Shown in pieces: positions 1 to 6,116 of a DNA stretch of 10,144 bases. Origin of the DNA: JBBKWJ01 sp037968895 (GTDB lineage Bacteria; Actinomycetota; Acidimicrobiia; Acidimicrobiales; SZUA-35); assembly GCA_037968895.1 (NCBI GenBank), contig JBBKWJ010000092.1, positions 1 through 10,144 of the forward strand. The letters run 5' to 3'. Numbering within the stretch: position 1 is the stretch's first letter; each line of letters opens with the position of its first letter. The notes beneath the pieces are model-generated. The model saw only the letters and a list, made by a program, of their open reading frames with translations. It did not search any database and was not told the DNA's origin. The position numbers and the translations under genes are program-made.

Positions 1-12
1 CAAAACGGCGAA

Positions 13-36
13 GGTCCTCCACCGAAGCGGAGGACC
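13..36 (-). terminator. Terminator-like hairpin after acyl-CoA dehydrogenase gene
   Basis: A perfect 8-bp GC-rich inverted repeat (GGTCCTCC at 13-20, GGAGGACC at 29-36) encloses an 8-nt loop that can close by one more pair. It lies about 40 bp past the stop codon of the minus-strand dehydrogenase. Reading the minus strand, the bases after the stem are TTCGCCGTTTTG, so the T-run is short and displaced. The hairpin fits a weak intrinsic terminator or an mRNA 3'-end stabiliser. No T-run follows it on the plus strand, so minus-strand use is preferred. Confidence 0.6.
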
Positions 37-77
37 CCTGCGTTCAGGAGGAACGGCTAGTTGCCGGGAATCCCGAT

Positions 78-1181
78 CTACAGACCGATGCGCTGGGCCA
101 GTAACTCACGGTGGTAGGCGGGATCGCCGAACATGAGCTCGGAGCTCTTGGCCCGCTTGAAGTAGAGGTGGGCTGGGTGCTCCCAGGTGAAGCCAATGCC
201 ACCATGGATCTGGATGTTCTCGGCTGCGGCGTGGAAGTAGGCCTCAGAGCAGTAGGCCTTGGCCAGGCTGGCGACTGAAGGAAGCTCGTCGTTGAGTTCG
301 GCGGCGCACCAGAGTCCGTAGTAGGCCGCTGACTTTGCTGACTCAACCTCAAGGAGCATGTCGGCACACTTGTGCTTGATGGCCTGGAATGAGCCAATTG
401 GGCGACCAAACTGGACACGATCTTTGGCGTACTGCACTGCCATTTCGAGAACGAACTGTGCGCCGCCTACCTGCTCGGCGGCGAGCGCCACTGCGGCGAG
501 GTCGAGGACGGTGTTGAGTGTGTCCCAACCTCCACCATCGGTGCCGATGAGCGTGCCCTGTGCTCCGTCGAGCACGATTTTGGCCTGCTTGCGGGTTTGG
601 TCCATCGTGGTGAGCAGGGTTGTACTCACACCGTCGGCGGCAGCGTCGACCGCATAAAGGCTGATACCGGCTGCGCTACGAGCAGCAACGATGAGGAGGT
701 TGGCTGAGGCGCCGTCGATGACGAAGCTCTTCGTACCGGTGATCTTGCCGTCGGCGTCGGCCGTTGCTGTGACGGCGGCTTCGTCCCACTTACCGTTTTC
801 TTCGGTGTAGGCGAGCGTTGCGATGGTCTCGCCTGACGCGATGCCCGGGAGATGTGCGGCCTTGGCCGCATCGTCGCCGGAATGGAGCAAGGCGAGTGAG
901 GCCACGACGCCAGAGAAGAACGGAGCGCACAATAGGGCACGACCCATTTCTTCAAGCACGACGCCGAGTTCTACGAACGTAAATCCCTGACCACCGAACT
1001 CTTCGGGGATGATGAGGCTCTGGAGTCCCATCTGCTCCGCCATCTGCGACCAGACCTTTTGGTCATAGCCGTTGTCGGTCTCCATGAGTTCTCGCACCGC
1101 ACTCTCTGGCGACTTGTCGGCGAGGAATGAGCGAACGAATTCGCGGAGCTGTTCTTGTTCTTCGGTAAATGCAAAGTTCAT
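78..1181 (-). CDS. Acyl-CoA dehydrogenase family protein (FadE-like)
   Basis: A 367-residue flavoprotein of the acyl-CoA dehydrogenase family, expected to oxidise an acyl-CoA thioester at the alpha-beta bond with FAD as cofactor, in the cytosol. The N-terminal helical domain starts with FTEEQEQLREFVRSFL (residues 5-20) and includes the family signature IPEEFGGQG (58-66). The C-terminal domain has DRVQFGRPIGSFQAIKH (254-270), which is the FAD-contacting helix region, and QIHGGIGFTWEHPAHLYFKRA (324-344, partly quoted as key residues only: GGIGFTWEH). The usual middle-domain motif of the type TEP-x-x-GSD is absent; LAYTEENGKWD (123-133) stands in its place. By hand alignment, the position of the catalytic Glu of medium-chain enzymes is Phe351. 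This resembles the divergent actinobacterial FadE proteins, some of which work as unequal subunits of heterotetramers. I chose the ATG at 1181 because MNFAFTEEQ matches the family start; an in-frame ATG at 1190 adds three residues. Substrate is unknown. Confidence 0.93.
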   Translation of the reverse strand: MNFAFTEEQEQLREFVRSFLADKSPESAVRELMETDNGYDQKVWSQMAEQMGLQSLIIPEEFGGQGFTFVELGVVLEEMGRALLCAPFFSGVVASLALLHSGDDAAKAAHLPGIASGETIATLAYTEENGKWDEAAVTATADADGKITGTKSFVIDGASANLLIVAARSAAGISLYAVDAAADGVSTTLLTTMDQTRKQAKIVLDGAQGTLIGTDGGGWDTLNTVLDLAAVALAAEQVGGAQFVLEMAVQYAKDRVQFGRPIGSFQAIKHKCADMLLEVESAKSAAYYGLWCAAELNDELPSVASLAKAYCSEAYFHAAAENIQIHGGIGFTWEHPAHLYFKRAKSSELMFGDPAYHRELLAQRIGL

Positions 1182-1203
1182 GGAGCGCATTCAAACAGTT
1201 TCA

Positions 1204-1249
1204 CGATTGTTTGCCAAATCCGATTGTGTACCGCGCTGTACACAATCGG
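1204..1249. promoter_or_regulatory. Operator candidate: 30-bp inverted repeat plus extra half-site
   Basis: Two perfect 12-bp arms, CCGATTGTGTAC (1220-1231) and GTACACAATCGG (1238-1249), flank the 6-bp spacer CGCGCT, whose inner four bases CGCG are also self-complementary. A third copy of the half-site core CGATTGT lies at 1204-1210, 17 bp start-to-start from the copy at 1221. The repeat sits in the 90-bp space between the divergent acyl-CoA dehydrogenase and antitoxin starts and covers the likely -35 of the toxin-antitoxin promoter. It looks like a binding site for a dimeric repressor. The obvious candidate is the antitoxin or toxin-antitoxin complex, with a TetR-type fatty-acid regulator as the alternative. 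Which protein binds is inference. Confidence 0.7.
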
Positions 1250-1265
1250 TCATCTAGCCTATTCT
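1237..1265 (+). promoter_or_regulatory. Promoter of the toxin-antitoxin pair, leaderless type
   Basis: A TGTACA hexamer (1237-1242, four of six matches to the -35 consensus) is separated by 17 bp from TATTCT (1260-1265). Only 6 nt follow before the ATG at 1272, so transcription would begin at or next to the start codon. There is no purine-rich ribosome-binding site before that ATG, consistent with leaderless translation as is common in actinobacteria. The -35 lies inside the right arm of the inverted repeat, as expected for autoregulation. Confidence 0.6.
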
Positions 1266-1271
1266 GGTTGC

Positions 1272-1568
1272 ATGCTACACACCCCCTTCACTCAGCCCAT
1301 CGGCGTCCGTGACCTGAGACAGAACCTTGCCACCCTGGTTCGTCGAGCGAACGGAGGCGAGCGTGTCATCGTGACGATCGACGGGCAACCCGTAGCCCAA
1401 CTCGGACCGATTACGCCCAATCACGGAACGGTCAGCCTTTGGGACCTTGCGAGCGCCGGCCTCGTCGAACCGCCTAGTCGTCACGATCGACCGATACCGC
1501 CCGAGCCGCTACCACTTCCAGCCGACGTGAGGGCCGAACGCTTGATGGAACAGGTGCGCGGCCGATGA
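1272..1568 (+). CDS. Type II toxin-antitoxin antitoxin, Phd/YefM-like
   Basis: A 98-residue small protein. Residues 9-45 match the prevent-host-death antitoxin fold: PIGVRDLRQNLATLVRR (9-25), then an exposed turn ANGGE and the strand pair RVIVTIDGQPVAQLGPI (31-47). This N-terminal part normally dimerises and binds the operator. The C-terminal half is proline-rich and flexible, with RPIPPEPLPLPADVRAERL (73-91), which is where such antitoxins wrap around the toxin's active site. The start at 1272 is preferred because a -10 hexamer lies 6 nt upstream and because the reading frame further upstream runs through the operator and into the divergent dehydrogenase gene. The stop overlaps the toxin start as ATGA at 1565-1568, which points to translational coupling. 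Autorepression through the upstream inverted repeat is likely but inferred. Confidence 0.87.
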   Translation: MLHTPFTQPIGVRDLRQNLATLVRRANGGERVIVTIDGQPVAQLGPITPNHGTVSLWDLASAGLVEPPSRHDRPIPPEPLPLPADVRAERLMEQVRGR

Positions 1569-1981
1569 CGATCGTGCTGGATAGCTCCGCGCTGCTTCGT
1601 CGTTATGTAGCCGATGCCGGTCGCCCGCTCGTGCTTGAGGCCATGGCCGAGCACGACGAGTGGGTCGTCTCGGCGCTAGCCCGAAGCGAGATCGAGCTCG
1701 CCATACGACATGGAGCGCCCGGTCCGCGGGCTCTCGCCTCGCTCTGGGCTGTTGTCCGCGATGACTGGGAAGCCTTCTGGCAAATCCCCGTCGACTCCCG
1801 GTGCCTTCGTCGCGCTACGGAGATTGGAGCCGAGTACGGCCTGGCAATAATCGACGCACTGAGCCTCGCTACGGCCGACCGTCTCCCCCGTCCGCTTTCA
1901 TTCTGCACGTTCGCCCGGCAGCAGATTCCAGCCGCCGCTGACCTTGGCTTCGCTATTGTCAGTCCCTATGACGGAACCTAG
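1565..1981 (+). CDS. Type II toxin, PIN-domain ribonuclease (VapC-like)
   Basis: A 138-residue PIN-domain protein, expected to be a metal-dependent endoribonuclease neutralised by the preceding antitoxin. The N-terminal strand IVLDSSALLRRY (3-14) carries the first conserved Asp (D6). SALARSEIELAI (36-47) carries the second acidic residue (E42). YGLAIIDALSLATA (91-104) carries the third (D97) in the typical IDAL-x-LATA context. Near the C-terminus, families of this type usually show F-x-T-x-D-x-x-L; here it reads FCTFARQQIP (113-122), so the usual fourth acidic residue is Ala117, followed by the expected AADLGFAIVSP (124-134). The rest of the fold looks intact and the length is normal. Activity with three acidic residues is plausible but may be reduced. 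The ATG overlaps the antitoxin stop by four bases. Confidence 0.88.
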   Translation: MTIVLDSSALLRRYVADAGRPLVLEAMAEHDEWVVSALARSEIELAIRHGAPGPRALASLWAVVRDDWEAFWQIPVDSRCLRRATEIGAEYGLAIIDALSLATADRLPRPLSFCTFARQQIPAAADLGFAIVSPYDGT

Positions 1982-2083
1982 CCGCAACATGTCCACCGGT
2001 CGGCTGTCAATCGTCTGATGCTTGCTTGCGGGGTTCCTTGCTGTTAGCTTGGGCCGCAATCTACCGCGCGAGGAGACCGGGAC
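1982..2083. other. Spacer between toxin gene and transporter operon
   Basis: This 102-bp gap holds the transporter promoter and ribosome-binding site. After the toxin stop there is only a weak 5-bp stem (AGCCG at 1980-1984 with CGGCT at 2001-2005, long loop) and no T-run. No strong terminator separates the toxin-antitoxin unit from the ABC operon, so read-through is possible. Confidence 0.5.
2022..2050 (+). promoter_or_regulatory. Promoter of the amino-acid ABC transporter operon
   Basis: TTGCTT (2022-2027) and TAGCTT (2045-2050) are separated by exactly 17 bp and lie 34 bp upstream of the first ATG of the operon. The predicted leader of roughly 27 nt contains a clear ribosome-binding site, GAGGAG at 2070-2075, 8 nt before ATG 2084. 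This is a conventional leadered promoter, unlike the leaderless ones seen elsewhere in the window. No obvious operator palindrome overlaps it. Confidence 0.55.
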
Positions 2084-2830
2084 ATGGCAAAGGGCGATCC
2101 GCTGGTCGTAATGGCGGGCATCAATAAATGGTACGGCGACATGCACGCCCTCAAGCAGATCGATCTGACGATCCATGAGGGAGAAGTCGTCGTGGTGATC
2201 GGCCCATCCGGTTCCGGCAAGTCCACGCTTATCCGCACCATCAATCGTCTCGAGCCCATTCAAGAAGGCGAGATTCGCATCGACGGCCAGCTCCTGCCTG
2301 AAGAGGGCAAGGACCTCGCAAAGCTGCGGGCCGATGTCGGCATGGTGTTCCAATCGTTCAACCTTTTCGCCCACAAGACAATCCTCGAGAACGTAATGCT
2401 CGGGCCAATAAAGGTGCTCAAGCTCAATAAGGCCGAGGCCGAGACCGAGGCTCGCCAACTCCTCGACCGAGTCGGCGTCGGGCATCAGGCTGCGAAGTAT
2501 CCAGCTGAACTTTCCGGCGGTCAGCAACAGCGCGTAGCCATTGCCCGCGCACTCGCCATGCGGCCAAAGGTCATGCTCTTTGACGAGCCGACGTCGGCCC
2601 TCGACCCCGAGATGATCAACGAGGTCCTGCAGGTCATGCTCGACCTGGCCGAGCAGGGCACGACCATGGTCGTAGTAACCCACGAGATGGGATTCGCCCG
2701 CTCCGCTGGAGATCGAATCATCTTCATGGAAGATGGAGCCATCGTCGAGGAAAACGAGCCCGAAGCCTTCTATCAGAACCCGAAGAGCGATCGAGCCAAA
2801 AATTTCCTATCGAAGATCATCCAGCATTAA
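2084..2830 (+). CDS. Polar amino acid ABC transporter ATP-binding protein (first copy)
   Basis: A 248-residue cytosolic ATPase of the GlnQ/GluA/HisP family, which powers amino-acid import by dimerising under the two permeases. All functional motifs are present: Walker A GPSGSGKST (40-48), Q-loop glutamine in GMVFQSFNLF (Q90), ABC signature LSGGQQQR (143-150), Walker B VMLFDEPTSALD (163-174, catalytic E168) and H-loop VTHEMGF (H200). The length equals that of E. coli GlnQ plus a short N-terminal extension. The start is set by GAGGAG 8 nt upstream. It is the first gene of a five-gene operon whose last gene encodes a second, different ATPase with the same motifs. The antisense strand of this gene has a long open frame, a common artefact of this family. 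Confidence 0.95.
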   Translation: MAKGDPLVVMAGINKWYGDMHALKQIDLTIHEGEVVVVIGPSGSGKSTLIRTINRLEPIQEGEIRIDGQLLPEEGKDLAKLRADVGMVFQSFNLFAHKTILENVMLGPIKVLKLNKAEAETEARQLLDRVGVGHQAAKYPAELSGGQQQRVAIARALAMRPKVMLFDEPTSALDPEMINEVLQVMLDLAEQGTTMVVVTHEMGFARSAGDRIIFMEDGAIVEENEPEAFYQNPKSDRAKNFLSKIIQH

Positions 2831-2836
2831 TCGACA

Positions 2837-2856
2837 CGCCGGCTGCACCAGCGGCG
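2837..2856 (+). other. Intercistronic mRNA hairpin ahead of binding-protein gene
   Basis: CGCCGGCTG (2837-2845) pairs with CAGCGGCG (2849-2856), giving eight G:C-rich pairs with one bulged G and a 3-nt CAC loop. It lies in the 51-bp gap between the ATPase and binding-protein genes and is followed by CGTACCAAAAAG, not a T-run, so it is not a good terminator on the plus strand. Its placement suits a processing or stabilising stem that raises binding-protein mRNA over the rest of the operon, as happens in other ABC import operons. That role is inferred. Confidence 0.45.
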
Positions 2857-2881
2857 CGTACCAAAAAGAGAGAGGCATTAC

Positions 2882-3730
2882 ATGAATAGAAGCAACGCAA
2901 TGAGATTCGGCGCTGTCATCGCCGGAGCAGCGATGCTGGCCGCGGCCTGCGGTTCCAGTGACTCCGATACGAGCACCGACAGCGGAACCGACACAAGTGC
3001 TGCGGCCACCGGCGAAGCGCTCAAGGTGGGCGTGAAGTTCGACCAACCTCTATTCGGCGTCAACACGCCCGATGGTGTCGTCGGATTCGATGCCGAGATC
3101 GCCAAGATCATTGGTGAAGAACTCGGTCGCCCAGTTGAGTTCCAAGAGGCTGTGTCAGCAAACCGCGAGACATTCCTGCAGCAGGGAACCGTTGAAGTTG
3201 TGGCTGCTACCTACACCATCAACGATGACCGCAAGGAACTCATCGACTTCGCCGGTCCGTACTACGTCGCCGGACAGGACATTATGGTCCCAGCCGACAA
3301 CCCACTCGGAATCACCGGTATCGACGACCTCAACAGCGCCGACGTTACGGTGTGCACCGCTGAAGGCTCCACCTCACTGGAAAACCTCCAGTCCATGGCA
3401 CCCGATGCCGACATCGTCACCTTCGACACCTACTCGAAGTGTGCTGATGCGATGGGTCAAGGTCGAGCTGACGCCGTCAGTACCGACAACGTGATCCTGC
3501 TCGGTCTGGCCTCTGAGTCCGACGGAGCATACATTCTCGTCGAGAATCCGTTCACCGAAGAGCCATACGGCATCGGCGTCGCCAAGGATTCACCACTGCG
3601 CTGCGAGATCAACGCCATCCTCACCACCATCTACGAAGATGGCCGCTGGGCCAAGGCCTATGCGGACACGATCGGCACCGTTGCCCCCACCGTCCCAACA
3701 CCACCAGCCGTAGACAACACAGGCTGCTGA
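2882..3730 (+). CDS. Amino-acid-binding lipoprotein of ABC importer (GluB-like)
   Basis: A 282-residue extracytoplasmic solute-binding protein of the bacterial family 3 (polar amino acids). The N-terminus is a lipoprotein signal, with a hydrophobic stretch at residues 10-22 and LAAAC ending at C23, followed by a Ser/Thr/Asp-rich linker (24-45). Family motifs include KVGVKFDQPLFG (48-59), GVVGFDAEIAKII (65-77), TYTINDDRKELIDFAGPYY (110-128) with R117 expected to bind the substrate carboxylate, and GRADAVSTDN (194-203) with D202 expected to bind the amino group. The opening strand KFDQP-x-x-G-x-x-TPDG strongly resembles Corynebacterium GluB, so glutamate or a related acidic amino acid is the likely ligand. 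Four further cysteines (C158, C187, C241, C282, the last residue) could form two disulfides outside the cell. A GAGAGAGG ribosome-binding site precedes the ATG. The two permeases follow directly. Confidence 0.94.
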   Translation: MNRSNAMRFGAVIAGAAMLAAACGSSDSDTSTDSGTDTSAAATGEALKVGVKFDQPLFGVNTPDGVVGFDAEIAKIIGEELGRPVEFQEAVSANRETFLQQGTVEVVAATYTINDDRKELIDFAGPYYVAGQDIMVPADNPLGITGIDDLNSADVTVCTAEGSTSLENLQSMAPDADIVTFDTYSKCADAMGQGRADAVSTDNVILLGLASESDGAYILVENPFTEEPYGIGVAKDSPLRCEINAILTTIYEDGRWAKAYADTIGTVAPTVPTPPAVDNTGC

Positions 3731-3757
3731 GTTAACGGCTCGACTCGGAAGGAATCG

Positions 3758-4411
3758 ATGAAATTCGACCGCATCTTCGACGAATTCGGCGACCAAATCG
3801 TCAGCGCAACATGGACCACTGTGTCCCTTGCGTTGGTGAGTTTTGTTGTGGCGATGGTCGTTGGCGTCATCATCGTTTCCTTCCGAGTTAGCCCCATTCC
3901 CCCGCTCGCCAAATTTGCGAGCTGGTATGTCTCGTTCTTTCGGAACGAGCCACTCATTGTGGTCTTCTTCCTCTTTTTCTTCGCTCTTGGCGAGGTCGGA
4001 CTGGTGTACGATCCTTTCCCGACTGCGGTCGCAGCGCTTGGCCTTTACACCGGCGCCTACATGGCCGAGGTGCTTCGCTCGGGCATCAACTCAGTGGGCA
4101 CGGGCCAGATCGAGGCGGGCCGAGCGATCGGATTGAGCTTCATTCCGTTGCTCACCGTGATCGTGGTGCCCCAAGCCGTCCGCACCGTGATTGGCCCGAT
4201 CGGCAACCTCTTCGTCGCCAACTTCAAGAACACCTCAATTGCGCTCACGATCTCTGTTGTCGAACTCACTGCAGTCACGAGCCGGATGTTCAACGCAGCG
4301 ATCGGAACTTGGACTGTGCTGTTCGTGATCGCTGGCATCTATCTGCTGTTCCTTCTGCCGTTTGGCTGGGTGTTCCGTCGGTTGGAAACTCGATATGCGA
4401 TCAAGCGGTAG
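3758..4411 (+). CDS. Amino acid ABC transporter permease (GluC-like)
   Basis: A 217-residue inner-membrane permease of the His/Glu/Gln/Arg/opine family. Hydrophobic segments are visible at about 19-42, 64-82, 88-104, 157-175 and 185-207. The family signature FRNEPLIVVFF (61-71) corresponds to the usual FRGTPLLVQ. The cytoplasmic coupling loop that docks on the ATPase is EAGRAIGLSFIPLLTVIVVPQA (119-140, key residues EAG, G125 and PQA). The length matches short permeases of this family. GGAAGGA 5 nt before the ATG acts as the ribosome-binding site. It lies 27 bp after the binding-protein gene and 12 bp before the second permease, with which it should form the heterodimeric channel. Confidence 0.94.
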   Translation: MKFDRIFDEFGDQIVSATWTTVSLALVSFVVAMVVGVIIVSFRVSPIPPLAKFASWYVSFFRNEPLIVVFFLFFFALGEVGLVYDPFPTAVAALGLYTGAYMAEVLRSGINSVGTGQIEAGRAIGLSFIPLLTVIVVPQAVRTVIGPIGNLFVANFKNTSIALTISVVELTAVTSRMFNAAIGTWTVLFVIAGIYLLFLLPFGWVFRRLETRYAIKR

Positions 4412-4423
4412 GAGGAGCACCTC

Positions 4424-5311
4424 ATGGCCAAGAACCATCTGATCGAAGAATTGGGCCCCAAGGGGCGCCGCAAAGTCCGTATTGGCACCGTCGTGAGTTT
4501 GGTCCTGATTGGACTGCTCGTGGTTGTGGCCTTGATGCGACTCAACGATCGAGGCCAGCTCGAAGCCGGCAGATGGACCGATCTTTTTGCGGGAGGGACG
4601 CTCGAGTTCCTCCTCGAAGGTCTGTTATCCAGCCTCAAAGCCGCTGCCGTCGCCGGTGTACTCGCCACCGCAGCAGGCTTTGGTCTCGCGCTCATGCGCA
4701 TGTCCAACTCGGTGATCACGCGCGGCATTGCAGTATCGTGGGTCGAAATATTCCGAGGCATCCCCCTGCTGCTCACCATTCTCGGTGTGTTTGCGGTGGC
4801 TGGGTCAGACGACAAGCTCGGCGTGTTCTGGTCTGTCGTCGTCGGCCTCACGCTCTACAACTCGGCGGTGTTGTCTGAGATTTTCCGTAGCGGTGTTCGT
4901 TCGCTCGACAAGGGTCAGACCGAGGCGGCGCAAGCAGTCGGAATGACCTACTGGCAGACCATGTTTCTCGTCGTTCTGCCCCAAGCTGTAAGGCGAATGA
5001 TTCCGGCCATCGTGGCCCAGATGGCAACTCTGACCAAAGACGTCTCACTTGGCTACGTCGTCTCGTATGCCGAGTTCGTGCGTCGTGGCGCCGGGCTATC
5101 TAACATTCCAGGCAGCCGAGTCGGCAACCTCCAAGCATATGTCTTTGTCGGCATCGTCTACTTCGCAGTAATTTGGGCCTTGGCGAAGCTGGCCGAAATA
5201 CTCGAGAAGCGGACCGATGCCAGCCCGAAGATGGTGACGAAAGACGATGATGCCACCGACGTCGGCATCGAACTCGCTGGCATCGGTGACTCCACAGCAG
5301 TGCATAAGTAA
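4424..5311 (+). CDS. Amino acid ABC transporter permease (GluD-like)
   Basis: A 295-residue second permease of the same transporter. It is longer than its partner because of an N-terminal basic segment (residues 11-20) before the first membrane helix at about 20-39, and a hydrophilic C-terminal tail (residues 261-295, many Asp/Lys/Thr) after the last helix. The signature FRGIPLLLTIL (110-120) and the coupling-loop residues EAAQAVGMTYWQ (167-178) and LPQAVRR (185-191) are clear. YNSAVLSEIFRSG (145-157) matches the family's conserved Y-x-A-x-x-x-E-x-x-R-x-G. A strong AGGAGGAG ribosome-binding site precedes the ATG. The gene is followed 22 bp later by the second ATPase, assuming its GTG start. 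Confidence 0.94.
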   Translation: MAKNHLIEELGPKGRRKVRIGTVVSLVLIGLLVVVALMRLNDRGQLEAGRWTDLFAGGTLEFLLEGLLSSLKAAAVAGVLATAAGFGLALMRMSNSVITRGIAVSWVEIFRGIPLLLTILGVFAVAGSDDKLGVFWSVVVGLTLYNSAVLSEIFRSGVRSLDKGQTEAAQAVGMTYWQTMFLVVLPQAVRRMIPAIVAQMATLTKDVSLGYVVSYAEFVRRGAGLSNIPGSRVGNLQAYVFVGIVYFAVIWALAKLAEILEKRTDASPKMVTKDDDATDVGIELAGIGDSTAVHK

Positions 5312-5333
5312 CCCGCTGAGGATTCCCGACACA

Positions 5334-6098
5334 GTGTGGGCTGACGCAACAAAGATCGCGGGCGCAAGTGAAGTCATGATTGACATCACCGACGTGGACA
5401 AGTGGTACGGCGACTTCCACGCCCTGCGATCCATCAATATGAAGGTTGGTCGGCAAGAGGTCGTTGTCATCATTGGCCCATCGGGCTCAGGCAAGTCGAC
5501 GCTCATCCGATGCATTAACCGACTTGAAGAGCACAACGCTGGCCGCATTGAGGTCGACGGAGTCGAGCTCTCAAACGACGTTGGCAACATCCTTGAGATC
5601 CGTCGTGAAACTGGCATGGTCTTCCAGGGGTTCAACCTCTTTCCTCATCTGACGGTCCTCGACAACATCACTCTGGCCCCGCGCCAGATCCGTGGAGTTT
5701 CGAAGGCCGAGGCTGAGGCCCACGCCCATGAATTACTTGAGCAAGTCAAGATTCCTGAACAGGCGAACAAGTTCCCGGGGCAGCTCTCGGGCGGCCAGCA
5801 GCAGCGTGTGGCTATTGCCCGCACGCTCGCCATGCGGCCAAAGGTCGTGTTGTTCGACGAACCAACGTCAGCCCTCGACCCCGAGATGGTCAAAGAGGTA
5901 CTCGACACCATGCGAGACCTCGCCGCAGAGGGCATGACCATGATCTGCGTAACTCACGAAATGGGTTTCGCCCGCGAAGTAGCTGACCGAGTGATTTTCA
6001 TGGCCGACGGTGAAATCGTCGAAGTTGGACCGCCCGAGCACTTCTTCACCAATCCCCAAGACGAGCGGACTAAGCGCTTTCTCAGCCAGATCCTCTAA
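5334..6098 (+). CDS. Polar amino acid ABC transporter ATP-binding protein (second copy)
   Basis: A complete second ATPase of the GlnQ/GluA type closing the operon. Counting from the internal ATG at 5376, motifs are Walker A GPSGSGKST (34-42), Q-loop Q84 in GMVFQGFNLF, signature LSGGQQQR (137-144), Walker B VVLFDEPTSALD (157-168, E162) and H-loop H194. Two starts are possible. The GTG at 5334 (254 residues) has TGAGGA 11 nt upstream. The ATG at 5376 gives 240 residues, the same length as E. coli GlnQ, but has only a poor ribosome-binding site. I report the longer form with moderate certainty. It is clearly homologous to, but diverged from, the ATPase at 2084-2830 (for example APRQIRGVSKAEAE against GPIKVLKLNKAEAE). 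This argues for an old duplication, not a recent one. It ends 18 bp from the convergent dehydrogenase gene. Confidence 0.93.
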   Translation: MWADATKIAGASEVMIDITDVDKWYGDFHALRSINMKVGRQEVVVIIGPSGSGKSTLIRCINRLEEHNAGRIEVDGVELSNDVGNILEIRRETGMVFQGFNLFPHLTVLDNITLAPRQIRGVSKAEAEAHAHELLEQVKIPEQANKFPGQLSGGQQQRVAIARTLAMRPKVVLFDEPTSALDPEMVKEVLDTMRDLAAEGMTMICVTHEMGFAREVADRVIFMADGEIVEVGPPEHFFTNPQDERTKRFLSQIL

Positions 6099-6116
6099 GG
6101 CAGATCGGCGAGCCGG

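Noticed and set aside
1155..1271. Upstream extension of the antitoxin to a start at 1155
   Set aside because: It would run through the divergent dehydrogenase start and the operator palindrome. The added residues do not resemble an antitoxin N-terminus.
1898..2683. Open frame of 261 codons on the minus strand across the first ATPase
   Set aside because: It is fully antisense to a certain ABC ATPase gene, its start lies inside that gene, and its composition is the mirror of conserved ATPase motifs. Long antisense frames are typical artefacts of this GC-rich family.
4309..4878. Open frame of 189 codons on the plus strand across the junction of the two permeases
   Set aside because: It overlaps two well-supported permease genes in another frame and shows no membrane segments or motifs.
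5247..5333. Upstream extension of the second ATPase to an ATG inside the preceding permease gene
   Set aside because: It would overlap the permease by 65 bases and add residues unlike any ATPase N-terminus. GTG 5334 or ATG 5376 fits better.
6099..6116. Possible terminator between the transporter operon and the convergent SDR gene
   Set aside because: Only a 4-bp CGGC/GCCG stem with a 2-nt loop is present, with no T-run on either strand.
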